Shown here one piece after another: positions 61,981 through 64,000 of a stretch of 64,000 nt of DNA. Numbering within the stretch: position 1 is the stretch's first letter; each line of letters begins with the position of its first letter. A program made the position numbers and the translations under genes. The stretch comes from Megascapheus bottae (Eukaryota > Chordata > Mammalia > Rodentia > Geomyidae), in NCBI GenBank assembly GCA_024803745.1, contig JANJXV010000189.1:1564861-1628860 (forward strand), read 5' to 3'. The notes below the pieces were generated by a model that searched no databases, was not told the DNA's origin, and was given only the letters and a program-made list of their open reading frames with translations.

Positions 61981-63458
61981 TTTCCCATTGACCAACAGTG
62001 AGCAAGAAGCAATTCCTCAACTCTGTCCCTTAGCTGCAGTAGAGGCAGCAGTAGCAGCATTACCCTCATGAAGCCCTCCTGTGGTGACTAAGTCTCATCT
62101 CCTTGAGGAGTCCACCAACTGTGGACTCTGACATTCCCTCGCCTCCCTGGCCTGCCCTCAGGATGCTGCTGCTGGTTTCCCCGGTATAATTGTGATTTAA
62201 TCCTTCTTCCTATACTAATAGGTGTGAAATTGTGATTTCTTGAGACATGCAGTGTAGTGAAAGTGAAGCAAACTCTAGGTGCTCAGAGAGGGTGGACATG
62301 CTCCCCCTTCAGGGGGTAGAGAAGCATGGTGCATTCCATTCCCTACACCTGCCTAAAGTCCAGTGTCATCCTGTGCAGTTCCTGTTTCACAGCACACATG
62401 CATGCTTCTCATTCACACTCAGGATCCAGGAAGAAGACCACAATAAGCAGGGTCTTGTAGAAACACCTTTGGGTTTTTTGTTTTTTTGTTTTACATTATC
62501 CCATCGGTAGTCAAGACTACTATTTTGTGGTCGGGTTGTGTTCAGTCATGTGAAGGCAGCCACTATTGAAACATTGAACATCTCTTTTGGTCTCCTGGGT
62601 CCAGGATGCTGTCTCTGAGTTGAGTATAAAGTCCTGTGTGAAGGCACCGTGCTGGAAGCACTGTGTTCACTGAATGGAGGGTGAGGACAGGAGTGTTGCA
62701 GAGACCTTTCCTCTAGGAGGTTTGGACGGCTGGCACTTGCTTCTCCATCAACCCTCTTGGGAATATCTAGTGCACCCTGCCAAAGTTAGCAGAAATGTAG
62801 GGAGGGAAAGGCAGAGCTGACAGACTCTCAACAAGAAGTCAACCTAGAGTGGTTAGAGTGTCTTGGTGAGGGCATGAATTTGGGGGCTGACAGGAAGGGC
62901 TCTTTGACCTAAATCCCAGTCAGTAGAGAGGAGAGAGGCAGGGCAAGGGAGGACAGCATGCACAGTGCTTCAAACAAATGGCCCCTGTTCCTTTCCAGTC
63001 AAGTGCAGAGGACACTTCAGGCACTGAGAGGGAGTCCCTGGAGGGCTGGATGGTATGTCCAGTATCAGTCCTCATTCTGGTGGAAGTAGAACTTTGTGGA
63101 TTGAAAGATCCACATTTGGATCCTAGATTTGTTGTGCGAGGAAAGGAATGCGTGGTAACCGTCTTCTGTCATCTGGGGAGGGTTTTCTAGGAAGGATGGT
63201 GAGGTTATCCTGGATGGAAGGGCAAGCGAAAGTAACATGTGGCCCGGACATTGTGCCACAAGCATGTGTAGCTCAGCGGGGATCAGCTAGGAAAGATCTG
63301 ATGGGATCCTGGATTTAGAACCCAAGGAAGATGGCTCCTGGCTTGGTCCACGGTGCCACTGCGGAGTGGACTGTGTGGAAAAGATTGTGTTTTGAGGCTG
63401 GAAGGTCAGTGGAGGGTAGGGGGTGGCCTGGGCCAGCCCAGTCCAAGGGGAGGCCTTC
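61981..63458. other. SINE-free unique block, possible exon
   Basis: At 62,998-63,051 (plus) a 54-bp segment lies between TGTTCCTTTCCAG and ATG|GTATGT, a plausible in-frame exon (18 codons, no stop). No protein family is recognised and no flanking exons could be joined with confidence. Confidence 0.25.
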
Positions 63459-64000
63459 TTAAGTGTCTGGCCCCCTCTCTTGGTGGGTGAAGGTGACTCG
63501 CTTGTTCTTGGTCCTCCTCTGTGGGGAGGTCCTCTCCTGAAAGACCACATCCCATTGGTCCAAGGACTTGCTTATGTCTAACCCATTGTCATCTTCAGGA
63601 ATCCTCAGCTCTGCTGGAGGAGGGACAGTGAGATAGTCAGCAGTCCTGTTGTGGGCTGCCACACACCAAATGTGTGAGAAGCTCCTGCAGGGCAGAGGCG
63701 TGAGCCGAGATGTCGCCATCCCCTCAGTCCAATGCCAGGAGCGCTTAGGACCCGGGACCCCTGCCTGGGAACTGAGTCTCTTCCGATCTCTTGTATGTGG
63801 CCCAGGAAAGATGTTGGGACTCCAGGTCACGCCAGCTCTGCCTGGGGGTAGCACAGGGGATTCCCCACTTCCCCCACTGCTGTCTGGATCATCACCTCCA
63901 GGCACAGCCAACATTGCAGAATGCACAGCACCTCCCACGAGCACTGTCCTCCTGCCAACAAGGAGCACCAGAGGCAGGACTATGCTCAGGCCCCCTGAAC
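63459..64000 (-). CDS. Uncertain open frame at the window edge (hypothetical)
   Basis: The minus strand is open from the right edge of the window to TAA at 63,459-63,461 (about 180 codons, no ATG start needed if it is an internal or terminal exon). The first 30 residues are hydrophobic (LSIVLPLVLLVG), followed by a G/S/P-rich part and a charged C-terminal end with an N-glycosylation-type NRT. A good acceptor (CACTGTCCCTCCTCCAG) lies at 63,614, so the real exon may be only 63,459-63,613. I do not recognise the family. It could equally be non-coding GC-richer sequence. Confidence 0.25.
   Translation of the reverse strand, partial: SGGLSIVLPLVLLVGRRTVLVGGAVHSAMLAVPGGDDPDSSGGSGESPVLPPGRAGVTWSPNIFPGPHTRDRKRLSSQAGVPGPKRSWHWTEGMATSRLTPLPCRSFSHIWCVAAHNRTADYLTVPPPAELRIPEDDNGLDISKSLDQWDVVFQERTSPQRRTKNKRVTFTHQERGPDT

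Overview
This is a non-coding, repeat-dominated stretch of a mammalian nuclear genome, almost certainly a rodent. It contains 7SL-derived B1 monomers, an ID element (tRNA-Ala-like) and a very high density of two other SINE families that share their 3' half. I call these T-SINE (tRNA-like head with A box TGGCCTAGTGG and B box GGTTCGATTCC, about 190-210 bp) and S-SINE (B1/7SL-like head with GGTGGCTCACxCCTGTAATCC, about 230-310 bp). This pairing, with abundant CA/GA microsatellites, recalls the SINEs of geomyoid rodents (kangaroo rats, pocket mice). That lineage call rests on memory of the families, not on a search.

Layout. 1-40,460: ordinary intergenic or intronic DNA with some 80 SINE copies, microsatellites, several old MaLR-type LTR fragments, a solo LTR with a 6-bp target duplication (33,320-33,759), L1-like 3' ends, two 5S rRNA-derived sequences (12.8 and 25.1 kb) and unique blocks (notably 26.0-28.2 and 28.5-29.0 kb) that may hold conserved non-coding elements. 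40,463-54,835: a recent direct tandem duplication of a roughly 7.0-kb unit (A 40,463 to about 47,467; B 47,809 to about 54,830). Each unit starts with a CpG island of about 0.7 kb carrying a CTG/CAG repeat and a consensus splice donor on the minus strand. 56,101-58,735: a diverged tandem array of about 13 units (roughly 150-165 bp each) that appears to derive from the antisense S-SINE, broken by an antisense LTR with a 5-bp target duplication and by a T-SINE. 58,735-64,000: SINE-poor sequence with a minus-strand open frame running off the right edge and a few exon-like signals, none identified.

No confident protein-coding gene, tRNA gene, CRISPR array or operon is present. Most long open frames are translations of microsatellites, GC-rich DNA or SINEs. 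The two CpG islands are the best candidates for functional sequence (promoters with a first exon, orientation probably leftward), but the gene is not recognisable from this window.
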